Assembly (NCBI GenBank): GCA_902573755.1
Contig: CACGLD010000001.1
Coordinates: 1 to 64,000 of the forward strand
Source: an uncultured Pelagibacteraceae bacterium
Lineage (GTDB): Bacteria; Pseudomonadota; Alphaproteobacteria; Pelagibacterales; Pelagibacteraceae
Direction of reading: 5' to 3'
DNA length: 64,000 nt
This document shows positions 31,226 to 40,511 of this stretch, piece by piece. Position numbers and translations under genes: made by a program. The notes under the pieces were generated by a model. It worked only from the letters and a program-made list of their open reading frames with translations, had not been told where the DNA came from and did no database searches. The stretch's first letter is position 1. Each line of letters begins with the position of its first letter.

Positions 31226-32264
31226 TTTAATACTATACATTGGTATATTAATTTTTGGACTAGCGGCTCCTTATATATTCCCTGCATTTAAAGTGCAATT
31301 ATCAATTCTATGTATATTGATTGTCCTTGCAATCACCTGGAATATTCAAGGAGGTGAAATGGGCTATAACACATTTGGAAATATTTTATTTTATGGATTG
31401 GGAATGTACTTGTGTGCCTCGGTCCAGGTTGGAATGTTTTTTCCATTAGCTGAATGGACTGAAAGTGGTGGTGAAAAAACTTTTGTTCATACACCAGCTC
31501 AATTTTTTCAAGGAATGGCAGCTGGACTTGTAGTTGCTGCAATTGTACCAACAATAGTTGCTGGTTTAATTGGATATGCAATTTTAGGTTTAAGGGGTCA
31601 TTATTTTGCTATCTGTACACTTGGATTAGGTGTAGCAGCCGGAGAAATTTCTGGAGGAATTGAAATCATTGGTGCGGGACAAGGTTTTACTACTCCACCT
31701 TTTCCTAATGTAGGAAGTTTAGAGGCGAGAGGTGAATTCTTTTATTTTTTAAGTTTCTTAGTTTTGGTACTAACATTCATTGCAGTCAAAGCAATTTATA
31801 CCACTAGATTTAAATTAATCTTAAATGCAATTAGAGATAATGAAGATAAAGCAGAAGCCATGGGAATAGAGACCATGAAATATAAAATAATTGGTTGGAT
31901 GATATCTGCCTTCTTCTGTGGTTTAGCCGGAGGAATTATGGGTGGCTTAGTTGGATACATAGACTCCACTGATGTAGCATTTGATGGAAGAGAAATGGGT
32001 GTGTTTATGGTTTTAATGGCAATATTAGGTGGTAAAGGAACTTTATGGGGACCAGTTATTGGCGCAACAGTATTTCATATATTTAAAGAAGGTTTTTGGA
32101 CTTTTTTCTTGGGATGGCAGTATGTGGCTCTTGGAGTTTTAATTGTAGTAATTGTTATTTATTTCCCAGAAGGAATTATGGGATGGTTAAGAGAAAAATA
32201 TCCTGAGAGATTTGGTGAAGTTGTAGATGAAGCAGACCGAAAGGCGCAGGTAGAGATAAAATGA
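31212..32264 (+). CDS. Liv-type ABC importer permease 2 (LivM-like)
   Basis: A 350-residue permease with about ten helices. LAITWNIQGGEMGYNTFGNILFYG is cut here to the core GGEMGYNTFGN, matching the LivM N-terminal motif; LRGHYFAICTLGLGVAAGEI and LNAIRDNEDKAEAMGIET mark the coupling region. It overlaps both neighbours and is followed by two ATPases. Confidence 0.93.
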   Translation: MNKNNLILYIGILIFGLAAPYIFPAFKVQLSILCILIVLAITWNIQGGEMGYNTFGNILFYGLGMYLCASVQVGMFFPLAEWTESGGEKTFVHTPAQFFQGMAAGLVVAAIVPTIVAGLIGYAILGLRGHYFAICTLGLGVAAGEISGGIEIIGAGQGFTTPPFPNVGSLEARGEFFYFLSFLVLVLTFIAVKAIYTTRFKLILNAIRDNEDKAEAMGIETMKYKIIGWMISAFFCGLAGGIMGGLVGYIDSTDVAFDGREMGVFMVLMAILGGKGTLWGPVIGATVFHIFKEGFWTFFLGWQYVALGVLIVVIVIYFPEGIMGWLREKYPERFGEVVDEADRKAQVEIK

Positions 32265-33001
32265 GTATTCTTGAAGTAAATAATGTCAGCAAATCTTTTG
32301 GGGGAGTAAAAGCTAATGTTGATATTTCAATGAATGTTGAAAAAGGTAAGATAGTTGGATTAATTGGTCCAAATGGTTCTGGAAAAACAACATTATTCAA
32401 TTCAATTGTTGGAACTTATCCAATCGACCAAGGCTCAATTAAGTTTAATGGAAAAGAAGTTTCTGAATTGCCAGTTCCGGTTATTGCAAAATTAGGTTTA
32501 TTAAGAACGTTTCAACAGACAAGAATTTACGGAAAATTAAATTGCATAGATAACATGCTTATCAGTCACAAAGGAAGTGATGAAAGTATGTTTAAATTAT
32601 TTTCAAAAATACCACAGGAATTAACAGAAAAAGCAGAAAATTTATTGAATTTTGTTGGATTATATCAAAAGAGAAAACTTAGAGCAGGAGATTTATCTTT
32701 TGGTCAGCAAAAACTACTAGAGCTTGCTATGGCTCTAATGAATGAGCCGGAAATGCTTTTGTTAGATGAGCCAACCGCAGGAATTAATCCAACCTTAATT
32801 AATGGAATTATAGATAGATTAATTAAAGTGAACCAAGATTTTGGAATTACTCTTTTAGTCATAGAACATAATATGAGAGTAATAATGCAATTAGCGGAAA
32901 ATATTTTTTGTCTAGCTCATGGTAAGATGTTGGCAAACGGATCGCCAGATGAAATTAAAAACGATAAGCGAGTTGTCGACGCATATTTAGGAGCGCAATA
33001 A
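32261..33001 (+). CDS. Liv-type ABC importer ATPase 1 (LivG-like)
   Basis: A 246-residue ATPase: Walker A GPNGSGKTT at about 35-43, the Q-loop region FQQTRIYGKL, signature LSFGQQKLLELA and Walker B LLLDEPTAGINP. The signature reads SFGQQ rather than SGGQ, a variation common in LivG-type proteins. It overlaps the upstream permease by four bases and shares one base with the next ATPase gene. Confidence 0.94.
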   Translation: MSILEVNNVSKSFGGVKANVDISMNVEKGKIVGLIGPNGSGKTTLFNSIVGTYPIDQGSIKFNGKEVSELPVPVIAKLGLLRTFQQTRIYGKLNCIDNMLISHKGSDESMFKLFSKIPQELTEKAENLLNFVGLYQKRKLRAGDLSFGQQKLLELAMALMNEPEMLLLDEPTAGINPTLINGIIDRLIKVNQDFGITLLVIEHNMRVIMQLAENIFCLAHGKMLANGSPDEIKNDKRVVDAYLGAQ

Positions 33002-33786
33002 TGTCAAATCAATATGAAGTTTTAGGTAAAGCGCCAACACCGGAAGATTTAAAAAAACTATCTCCAGATGAAATACATTTAACAATTAAAAATTTAAATG
33101 CTGGATATGGAAAAATGGAAATTCTGCATAATTTTGACTTGTTTGTAAATAAGGCTCAATCATTATGTTTGATTGGACCGAATGGAGCAGGTAAATCTAC
33201 AATACTCCATTCGATATATGGGTTTACAAATATTTTTTCAGGTCAAATAGAAATAGATGGTAAAGAAATTACAAATCTAACACCAGCTGAAAAATTAAAG
33301 TCAGTTGGAATTGCATATATTTTACAAGACAACTCTGTCTTTCCAGATATGACGGTAGAGGAAAATTTACTGATGGGTGGCTACATAAAAGATAAAACAG
33401 AGGAATCTTTTGAAGAAGCAGAGAGAATATTAGAAAAATATGAAAGGCTTAGAAACAGAAGAAGCCAACCCGCAAAAGTATTATCTGGTGGAGAAAGAAG
33501 ATTATTGGAAATATCAAGAGCTTTAGTGATGAAACCGTCTGTATTACTTGTTGACGAACCTTCAATTGGTTTGGAACCAAGATATATTGATATGGTTTTT
33601 GAAATTTTAGGAGATCTTCAACAAAATGAAAAAAAAACAATCATTCTAGTTGAGCAAAATGCCAAAAAAGGATTGGAGTTTGCAGATATAGGATACGTTT
33701 TAGTATCTGGGCAAACTGCAATAGCAGGTAAAGGAGACGATTTACTTCAAAACCCTGATGTTGGTAGATTGTTCCTAGGTGGATAA
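33001..33786 (+). CDS. Liv-type ABC importer ATPase 2 (LivF-like)
   Basis: A 261-residue ATPase with Walker A GPNGAGKST, signature LSGGERRLLEISRAL and Walker B LLVDEPSIGLEP. Unlike most LivF proteins it carries about 27 extra N-terminal residues (APTPEDLKKLSPDEIH region) before the ATPase fold. It completes the first importer and shares its stop with the azlC start. Confidence 0.94.
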   Translation: MSNQYEVLGKAPTPEDLKKLSPDEIHLTIKNLNAGYGKMEILHNFDLFVNKAQSLCLIGPNGAGKSTILHSIYGFTNIFSGQIEIDGKEITNLTPAEKLKSVGIAYILQDNSVFPDMTVEENLLMGGYIKDKTEESFEEAERILEKYERLRNRRSQPAKVLSGGERRLLEISRALVMKPSVLLVDEPSIGLEPRYIDMVFEILGDLQQNEKKTIILVEQNAKKGLEFADIGYVLVSGQTAIAGKGDDLLQNPDVGRLFLGG

Positions 33787-34490
33787 TGATTAATAAAAAT
33801 TTTTTCTTCAAAGGATATAGATCTATATTTACTCACGACAGTCCTGCAATTGCTCTCACTTGTTGTTTTATAGCTATTGGAGCTCTATTTAAAAATTTAG
33901 GTTTTAATATTCAGGAAAGTATTTTTTCAACTGTTTTAACTTATGCTTTACCGGGTTCACTAGTAATGGCTGAGTCTATGTTAATTGGAGCATCTCTGTT
34001 AAATATTTTTTTGGCGGTTTGGTTTGTTAACGCAAGACTTTACCCTATGGCTGTATCCTTATTCCCGTTGATGATGCACAAAAGTCAACCTAAATGGAAG
34101 TATTACTTTTCTTGTCATTTCATTGCTGTTTCCGCTTGGCTAATCATGAAAAGTAATTATAAAAAAATTCCAAAAGAATACAGAATTGATTATTGGATTG
34201 GTATTGGAAGTGCAACTGTAAGTGTATCGGTTATTGGAACATTTATAGGTTTCTCTTTTTCAGAGTATTTGAATAAAGATATGATGATGGGATTAGCAAT
34301 TCTTAATCCGGTTTATTTTTTATGCATGATGGTTGGGGCATCTAAGACTATACCGGTAGCTCTATCAGTTTTGCTTGGAACTATATTGGGACCAATTATT
34401 TATTTATTCTCACCAGAGTGGTCAATTTTGTTAGCAGGTGTAATTGGTGGAACCATCGCTTATCTAGTAGGAGAGCACAATGTCAGCTAA
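33786..34490 (+). CDS. azlC: AzlC-family branched-chain amino acid exporter, large subunit
   Basis: A 234-residue membrane protein with about six helices. PAIALTCCFIAIGALFKN and TYALPGSLVMAESML resemble the AzlC/YgaZ family, which forms a two-component exporter of branched-chain amino acids with AzlD/YgaH. It is tied to the preceding importer operon by a one-base overlap and to azlD by an 11-base overlap. Import and export genes in one operon suggest control of intracellular amino acid levels (inference). Confidence 0.87.
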   Translation: MINKNFFFKGYRSIFTHDSPAIALTCCFIAIGALFKNLGFNIQESIFSTVLTYALPGSLVMAESMLIGASLLNIFLAVWFVNARLYPMAVSLFPLMMHKSQPKWKYYFSCHFIAVSAWLIMKSNYKKIPKEYRIDYWIGIGSATVSVSVIGTFIGFSFSEYLNKDMMMGLAILNPVYFLCMMVGASKTIPVALSVLLGTILGPIIYLFSPEWSILLAGVIGGTIAYLVGEHNVS

Positions 34491-34803
34491 TATCGTTTAC
34501 GCAATCCTTGTTACGTCCCTAGCAACATTTTTGTCTAGATTTTTGGGAGCTCTTACATCTGAAGGTATAAAAGAAACCTCTAAACTTTTTAAGTGGTTTA
34601 ATTGTTTAGCTTATGCGACATTAGCAGCACTAATAGCTAGAACTATAATTTTTCCAGCTGGTGTTTTGGTAGATGCTAGTTATTCAAGTAGATTTCTTGT
34701 TGTGCTGTTATCTTTAGTTGTTTTTTTTATTTCAAAGAAAAACTTTGTTTATCCTACAATTTTCTCAGCTATTTGTATGGCAATACTTAATAATTATATC
34801 TGA
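34480..34803 (+). CDS. azlD: AzlD-family branched-chain amino acid exporter, small subunit
   Basis: A 107-residue membrane protein with three to four helices and the conserved SRFLGALTSEGIKETSKLFK region, partner of AzlC. It starts 11 bases before the azlC stop, an arrangement usual for azlCD. Confidence 0.85.
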   Translation: MSANIVYAILVTSLATFLSRFLGALTSEGIKETSKLFKWFNCLAYATLAALIARTIIFPAGVLVDASYSSRFLVVLLSLVVFFISKKNFVYPTIFSAICMAILNNYI

Positions 34804-34842
34804 TTAGATTGATTTATAAAATAAGGTAAAATAAAATTTAGA

Positions 34843-35754
34843 ATGCAAAAAATTACAGGCATAGACATTCAAAAACATGATAAATCAAATAGGATTATAA
34901 AAATTAGTTTAGATAATGATATTATAGATAAATTAATTTTCCCATTTAATAAATTTGATTTAACAGCGTTGGAGTTAAAACCATTTACAAGATTTACTTT
35001 AGCAAAAAGTTTAGATGATTTAACAGATAATAAATTAAGTAAATTAATGAACTCAATTATTAGAGATAGATCTACAGGTTGCTTTATTATTGGACCAAAA
35101 AATATAACTGCAAAAATTAATGATACATTTTTAGTTAAGTTATCAACTGCAATAGCTCATTTAATTGGTGTACCAAATCATGATGCAATGGCAGGAAAAT
35201 ACTATGCTCGTTTTCATGTAAAACATGAAGATACTAGCGACTCTTACTTAAGAAAAGCTTATAGAAATATGGATCTTCATACAGATGGGACATATGTTAA
35301 AGATGTAACAGATTGGTTAATCATGACAAAAATTGATGAGCAAAATGTTGAAGGTGGAGAAACAGCTATGCTACACCTTGATGACTGGGAGCATTGTGAT
35401 GATTTATATAATGATCCAGTAGGGAGACAAAATTTTGTTTGGGGGTCACCAAAAAGTAAAAATATTGATTACAAGGTAGAGCACCCAGTCTTTTCGCCTG
35501 ATAAAGAGGGAAGACCAACAATATCCTACATAGATCAATTTCCAGAGCCACAAAATATGGACCAAGGAAATTTTTTACAAAGATTATCTGATGGATTAGA
35601 GGAAAGTAAAAATAAAATAATTACAAAGTTACCCGTTGGATTCTCTGTGATTGCAAATAATTATTTCTGGCTTCATGGAAGAAAACCCTTCAAAGAAAAC
35701 AAGGAATTAAGCAGAGAATTACTAAGAATTAGAGGTTCTTTTTTTGTTAATTAA
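34843..35754 (+). CDS. glaH: Glutarate 2-hydroxylase, GlaH/CsiD family
   Basis: Fe(II)/2-oxoglutarate oxygenase that hydroxylates glutarate to L-2-hydroxyglutarate in the lysine/cadaverine breakdown route known from E. coli and Pseudomonas. The 303-residue protein has the metal triad His146 and Asp148 (MDLHTDGTY) and His278 (FWLHGRKPF), and C-terminal arginines (RELLRIRG) for 2-oxoglutarate. Several stretches resemble CsiD closely: TAIAHLIGVPNHDAMAGKYY, KIDEQN, LHLDDWEH and RPTISYIDQF. No lhgO or gabDT gene follows, unlike in E. coli. The family call is strong; the substrate is inferred. Confidence 0.88.
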   Translation: MQKITGIDIQKHDKSNRIIKISLDNDIIDKLIFPFNKFDLTALELKPFTRFTLAKSLDDLTDNKLSKLMNSIIRDRSTGCFIIGPKNITAKINDTFLVKLSTAIAHLIGVPNHDAMAGKYYARFHVKHEDTSDSYLRKAYRNMDLHTDGTYVKDVTDWLIMTKIDEQNVEGGETAMLHLDDWEHCDDLYNDPVGRQNFVWGSPKSKNIDYKVEHPVFSPDKEGRPTISYIDQFPEPQNMDQGNFLQRLSDGLEESKNKIITKLPVGFSVIANNYFWLHGRKPFKENKELSRELLRIRGSFFVN

Positions 35755-35786
35755 TTCAATATAATCAATATAAAGTATCCGAAATT

Positions 35787-36554
35787 ATGAATTTAGGTTT
35801 TATTGGTACGGGAAAAATTGCAGCTTCAGTGATTACTGGAATATGTAAATCAAAAATTTCTTATAAGAAAATAATTATTTCACCAAGAAATAAAAAAATA
35901 GCTCATGGGCTAAAAAGAAAGTATAAAAAAATAGTTATTGCTAAGGACAATCAGCAAATTGTAGATCAGTCTAATTGGGTATTTTTATCTGTTACACCTA
36001 CTGTCGGTGAAAAAATTATTAAAGATTTAAAATTTAAATCGACTCAAACCGTTGTTAGTTTTATTTCGACAATTACGTTATCTCAATTAAAGAAAGCAAT
36101 TAAAGTAAGAGCAAAAATTGTGAGAGCAATACCTCTGCCTCCGATTTCGTTAAAGAAAGGTCCTGTACCTATTTGTCCCCCTAATTCAAAAGTGAAAGCG
36201 TTTTTCAATAACTTGGGCACAACTGTAGAAATTAAGAATGAAAAATCGTCTATAAATTTTTGGTCAACCTCTGGCATGATGGCGCCTTTTTATGAGATGT
36301 TGAGAGTAATGACTGATTGGTTGGTAAAAAGAGGGGTAAAAAGAAATAATGCTCAAAAATATATTACTTCTTTATTTTTAGCTTTATCTGAAGATGCTGT
36401 AGTAAATTCAAAAGAAAATTTAAAGAATTTAGTAAAAGAGTCTCAAACGCCAAAAGGTTTAAATGAACAAGGTGTTAAAGAATTAACTAAAGCTGGATTT
36501 TATAAATCTCTAGAAAAAACTTTAAACAGTATTCACAAAAGACTAAATAAATAA
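35787..36554 (+). CDS. Pyrroline-5-carboxylate reductase-like protein
   Basis: A 255-residue protein with an N-terminal Rossmann motif GFIGTGKIAASVITGI and a ProC-type C-terminal helical part containing SQTPKGLNEQGVKEL (equivalent to the ProC SPGGTT region). It diverges from housekeeping ProC and is rich in Lys, so it may reduce a different cyclic imine. It precedes a second Liv-type operon by five bases and is probably cotranscribed with it. Confidence 0.72.
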   Translation: MNLGFIGTGKIAASVITGICKSKISYKKIIISPRNKKIAHGLKRKYKKIVIAKDNQQIVDQSNWVFLSVTPTVGEKIIKDLKFKSTQTVVSFISTITLSQLKKAIKVRAKIVRAIPLPPISLKKGPVPICPPNSKVKAFFNNLGTTVEIKNEKSSINFWSTSGMMAPFYEMLRVMTDWLVKRGVKRNNAQKYITSLFLALSEDAVVNSKENLKNLVKESQTPKGLNEQGVKELTKAGFYKSLEKTLNSIHKRLNK

Positions 36555-36559
36555 ATCAA

Positions 36560-37348
36560 ATGTCTGAAAATATTTTAGAGATTAATAATTTAAGTAAATA
36601 TTTTGGTGGATTAGCTGCAGTTTCAGATTGTTCAATAAAAGTTAAAAGAGGAACTATCACTGGTATCATCGGGCCAAATGGATCTGGTAAAACCACTTTA
36701 TTCAATTTAATTGCTGGAAATTTAAAATCCTCTGGCGGTAATGTTTTTTTTGATGATGAAAATATTACTGATGTTCCATCTTATGAATTATTTTCTAAAG
36801 GGTTGTTAAGAACATTTCAAATTGCACATGAGTTTTCAAATTTATCTGTTTTAGAAAATTTAATGATGGTTCCAGGAAATCAATCTGGAGAAAAAATAAT
36901 GACAGCATTATTTAAACCAGGTTTAGTTGCCCAAGAAGAGGCTGTGGTTAAAGAGAAAGCGAAAGAAGTTGTTGAATTTTTAAATTTAGGACATTTATCA
37001 AATGAGCTTGCTGGAAACCTTTCAGGTGGACAAAAGAAATTACTAGAACTTGGAAGAACCATGATGGTTGATGCAAAATTAGTATTATTAGATGAAGTAG
37101 GGGCTGGAGTTAACAGAACTTTGTTAAAAGATCTTGGAACTGCAATAGAAAAGTTAAATAAAGAAAAAGGTTATACTTTTTGTATGATTGAACATGATAT
37201 GGATTTTATTGGAAGATTATGTGATCCAGTGATTGTAATGGCTGAGGGGTCAGTATTATTTGAAGGAAGTGTTGAAGAAGCAAAAAAAGATGAGAAAGTT
37301 ATCGAAAGCTATCTTGGAAGAGGATCAAAATTAAAGGATACAAATTAA
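36560..37348 (+). CDS. Second Liv-type ABC importer ATPase (LivG-like)
   Basis: A 262-residue ATPase with Walker A GPNGSGKTT, Q-loop FQIAHEFSNL, signature LSGGQKKLLELG and Walker B LLDEVGAGVN; the usual Pro after the Walker B Glu is Val here. The C-terminus adds about a dozen residues. It starts the second importer operon, with ATPases encoded before permeases, the reverse of the first operon. Confidence 0.93.
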   Translation: MSENILEINNLSKYFGGLAAVSDCSIKVKRGTITGIIGPNGSGKTTLFNLIAGNLKSSGGNVFFDDENITDVPSYELFSKGLLRTFQIAHEFSNLSVLENLMMVPGNQSGEKIMTALFKPGLVAQEEAVVKEKAKEVVEFLNLGHLSNELAGNLSGGQKKLLELGRTMMVDAKLVLLDEVGAGVNRTLLKDLGTAIEKLNKEKGYTFCMIEHDMDFIGRLCDPVIVMAEGSVLFEGSVEEAKKDEKVIESYLGRGSKLKDTN

Positions 37349-38055
37349 TGGCATATTTTGAAGGAATAGAAATGACAGGTGGTTATGGTAATGGTCCTGA
37401 CATTATTAGTTCGTGTTCTGTAAATGTTAATAAAGGTGAAATAGTTTCTATTTTAGGTCCTAATGGAGCTGGTAAATCAACTGCCATGAAAGCAATGTTA
37501 GGCTTGCTGAATTTAAAATCTGGATTAGTAAAGATTGATGGTAAGGATATTTCAAAATTATCTCCTCAAGATCGAGTTAAACAAGGTATTTCTTTTGTCC
37601 CTCAGACTAAAAATGTTTTTGCAGGTATGACTGTTGAAGAAAATTTAGAAATGGGGGCATTTCTTGTTGAGGATGAAATTAAAAATATAATCGAGGAAAT
37701 TTACGAATTGTTCCCAATTTTAAGAGAGAAAAGAAATCAGATGGTTGGTGAACTTTCTGGAGGTCAAAGACAACAAGTGGCTCTAGGTAGAGCTTTAATG
37801 ATTAAGCCTACTGTTTTAATGTTAGATGAGCCAACTGCCGGTGTATCACCAATTGTGATGGACGAATTATTTGATCATATTGTAAAAGTAAAAAGAACAA
37901 ACGTTGCTATCTTAATGGTAGAACAAAATGCAAAACAAGCATTAAGCATTTCAGATAGGGGCTACGTTCTGGTTACTGGAGAAAATCGTTATTCAGGAAC
38001 TGGAAAAGAATTATTAGACGATCCAAGAGTAAGAAGCTCTTTTTTAGGAGGGTAA
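37348..38055 (+). CDS. Second Liv-type ABC importer ATPase (LivF-like)
   Basis: A 235-residue ATPase with Walker A GPNGAGKST, signature LSGGQRQQVALGRAL and Walker B MLDEPTAGVSP, of normal LivF length. It shares one base with the upstream ATPase gene and lies one base before the permease gene. Confidence 0.94.
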   Translation: MAYFEGIEMTGGYGNGPDIISSCSVNVNKGEIVSILGPNGAGKSTAMKAMLGLLNLKSGLVKIDGKDISKLSPQDRVKQGISFVPQTKNVFAGMTVEENLEMGAFLVEDEIKNIIEEIYELFPILREKRNQMVGELSGGQRQQVALGRALMIKPTVLMLDEPTAGVSPIVMDELFDHIVKVKRTNVAILMVEQNAKQALSISDRGYVLVTGENRYSGTGKELLDDPRVRSSFLGG

Positions 38056-38056
38056 T

Positions 38057-39067
38057 ATGGATTTTGTAAATGCAATAATTCTTTTATTAAATTATATTTT
38101 TATTCCTGCATTAACTTATGGTTCTCAATTAGCCCTTGGTGCAATATTTGTAACACTTATCTATGGAATTTTAAGATTTGCTAATTTTGCAACTGGTGAC
38201 ATGATGTCTTTTGGAACCATGGCTACGATTTTATTCACATGGTATTTTCAATCTTTAGGTGTCTCTTTAGGTGTTTTACCCACTGCTCTGTTAGCTATCC
38301 CATTTGGAATTATTTTCATGATTCTTTACATGCTTATAATAGATAAATTTGTCTTCAAATATTATAGACATCAGAAAAGCCCTCCAGTTCAGTTTGCAAT
38401 GGTAAGTATTGGTGTAATGTTTGTAACTCAAGCAGTGGTAAGAATTATAATTGGACCTGGCGATAGAAGATTTTTTGATGGAGAAAAATTTATTATTAAA
38501 GCACGTGAATTTAAGGAGATGACAGGTTTAAATGAAGGTCTTGCATTGAAATCAACTCAAGTCTTAACAATATTTGTTACAATAGTTTTAGTATCTTTAT
38601 TGTTTTGGTTTTTAAATAGAACCAAAACCGGAAAAAGTATGAAAGCTTATTCTGATAATGAAGATCTTGCTTTGTTGTCAGGTATTGATCCAAAAAAAAT
38701 AGTTTTAGTTACCTGGGTTATTGCTGGAATTTTAGCCACAATAGGTGGTGCTTTATATGGTTTAGATAAAAGTTTTAAACCATTTACTTATTTTAATAAT
38801 ATGCTTCCTATTTTTGCTGCAGCAATTGTTGGAGGAATTGGAAATCCATTTGGAGCTTTTTTAGGTGGATATGTAATTGCTTTTTCAGAAATTTTATTAA
38901 CTTATGCTTATAAGAAATTTTTTATGTATGTTTTACCAGAAAGTATGGAGCCAAATAGTTTAGTTCAGTTACTGTCTACAGATTACAAGTTCGCAGTCTC
39001 CTTCTCTATATTGGTAATAGTTTTAATTTATCGACCTTCGGGAATATTTAAGGGGAAAGTATTGTGA
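38057..39067 (+). CDS. Second Liv-type ABC importer permease (LivH-like)
   Basis: A 336-residue permease with about eight helices: LIYGILRFANFATGDMMSFG is the LivH opening motif and KAYSDNEDLALLSGIDPKKI the coupling loop. It is about 40 residues longer than the permease of the first importer, mostly in loops around residues 115-150. The stop overlaps the GTG start of the next gene (GTGA). Confidence 0.92.
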   Translation: MDFVNAIILLLNYIFIPALTYGSQLALGAIFVTLIYGILRFANFATGDMMSFGTMATILFTWYFQSLGVSLGVLPTALLAIPFGIIFMILYMLIIDKFVFKYYRHQKSPPVQFAMVSIGVMFVTQAVVRIIIGPGDRRFFDGEKFIIKAREFKEMTGLNEGLALKSTQVLTIFVTIVLVSLLFWFLNRTKTGKSMKAYSDNEDLALLSGIDPKKIVLVTWVIAGILATIGGALYGLDKSFKPFTYFNNMLPIFAAAIVGGIGNPFGAFLGGYVIAFSEILLTYAYKKFFMYVLPESMEPNSLVQLLSTDYKFAVSFSILVIVLIYRPSGIFKGKVL

Positions 39068-40434
39068 GAAAAAACCTAAATGTAATTGCAGCTTACAGTA
39101 TCATGATGGTGCTCATTCTGATGGTTGGGATATTTCAGTCTTGGAACATAGCATTATCAATATTTAATCTTTGTTTGATTTCTGCAGTTATGACAATGGG
39201 TGCAAATATTCAATGGGGATATGCTGGCTTAATTAATTTTGGAATTATGGGTTACACAGCTTTAGGTGGTTTAGCTGCAGTATTGATATCTGTCGATCCT
39301 GTTCAAGAAGCATGGAGGGCAGGAGGTTTCGACATTTTAATGTCATTATGGCTCATAGTAGTAATGGTATTAGTTATAAGGTTTATTTTAAAAAGATTTG
39401 AAAAATCAAAAATCAGAACATACAGCATAGCTGCAATAATAATTTCAGGTATTTTGCTTATTAGATTTTCTGCAGAGCCAGGCATAGAAGCAATTGAAGC
39501 AGTAGATCCAGCTAAAACTGGTTTCTTAGGAGGATTTGGATTACCAATTATATTTTCTTGGATAGTTGGAGCTCTTTTTGCGGGGGGTTTAGCTTTTATA
39601 GTTGGAAAAGTTGCGCTTGGTCTTAGAGCAGATTATTTAGCAATTGCCACTCTACTTATTTCTGAAATTGTTATTGCAATTATTAAACATGAAGATTGGC
39701 TCACAAGAGGGGTCAAAAATGTTATTGGATTAAAAAGACCTGCACCTTATGAAGTAGATCTGCAAACTACTGATTGGTTTATTAAATTAGTTGAAAAGTT
39801 TAATGCAGGAAAATTAAGTGTAATTGAGAATTTAGCTGATAGACAAGCTGCTTTAAACCAACTTGTTATTGAAGGTTCATCAGTATTTGTAAAACTGTGT
39901 TATTCAGGATTATTTTTAGTAGTAGTAATTATTCTTTTAATTTTAACTCAAAAGGCTCTTTATTCTCCATGGGGAAGAATGATGAGGGCAATTAGAGATA
40001 ATGAGGAAGCTGCAAATGCAATGGGTAAAAATGTTGTTAAGCAACATTTATTAATTTTTATTTTAGGTTCAGCTATAGTTGGAGTTGCTGGTGCAATGTT
40101 GGTTACACAAGATGGTCTATTTACTCCAGGAAGCTATAGACCCATGAGATATACGTTCTTAATTTGGGTGATGGTAATTGTTGGAGGAAGTGGAAATAAT
40201 TTTGGGGCAATTTTAGGAGGATTTGTTGTTTGGTTCTTATGGATTGAAGCTGCACCAATATCATTATTCTTAATAAACTTTTTCACTGCGGGAATTCCTG
40301 AAACAAATGCACTTAAAGCTCATTTAATTGAAAGTGTTCCTTATTTCAGATTTTTACTGATGGGATTAGGATTGTTGTTTATTATGAGATATCGACCTAA
40401 AGGTATACTTCCAGAAAAAATAGAAATAAAGTAA
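39064..40434 (+). CDS. Second Liv-type ABC importer permease (LivM-like), enlarged
   Basis: A 456-residue LivM-type permease, about 100 residues longer than the one at 31212. Motifs GANIQWGYAGLINFGIMGYT and LRADYLAIATLLISEIV are present, and MRAIRDNEEAANAMGKNV is the coupling region. The additions lie at about 78-155 (two extra hydrophobic stretches) and in a soluble insertion at about 225-275. GTG start. Such enlarged LivM proteins occur in some amide/urea-type systems; the substrate is unknown. Confidence 0.9.
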   Translation: MRKNLNVIAAYSIMMVLILMVGIFQSWNIALSIFNLCLISAVMTMGANIQWGYAGLINFGIMGYTALGGLAAVLISVDPVQEAWRAGGFDILMSLWLIVVMVLVIRFILKRFEKSKIRTYSIAAIIISGILLIRFSAEPGIEAIEAVDPAKTGFLGGFGLPIIFSWIVGALFAGGLAFIVGKVALGLRADYLAIATLLISEIVIAIIKHEDWLTRGVKNVIGLKRPAPYEVDLQTTDWFIKLVEKFNAGKLSVIENLADRQAALNQLVIEGSSVFVKLCYSGLFLVVVIILLILTQKALYSPWGRMMRAIRDNEEAANAMGKNVVKQHLLIFILGSAIVGVAGAMLVTQDGLFTPGSYRPMRYTFLIWVMVIVGGSGNNFGAILGGFVVWFLWIEAAPISLFLINFFTAGIPETNALKAHLIESVPYFRFLLMGLGLLFIMRYRPKGILPEKIEIK

Positions 40435-40439
40435 ACATA

Positions 40440-40511
40440 ATGAAATATATTATATTAGGTGCTGCCGCCGCTTGGGCTTTGTATATGGCTGACAAGTATT
40501 TATTCTTTTAA
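40440..40511 (+). CDS. Tiny hydrophobic peptide (23 residues) between transporter genes
   Basis: An open frame of 24 codons that starts six bases after the LivM stop and ends in a TAA whose final A is the first base of the next ATG (TAATG). It encodes one hydrophobic helix (LGAAAAWALYM) followed by ADKYLFF. The spacing and the stop-start coupling on the downstream side suggest that it is translated. It is too short for routine gene calling. Function unknown; a small single-pass membrane protein is plausible. Confidence 0.55.
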   Translation: MKYIILGAAAAWALYMADKYLFF

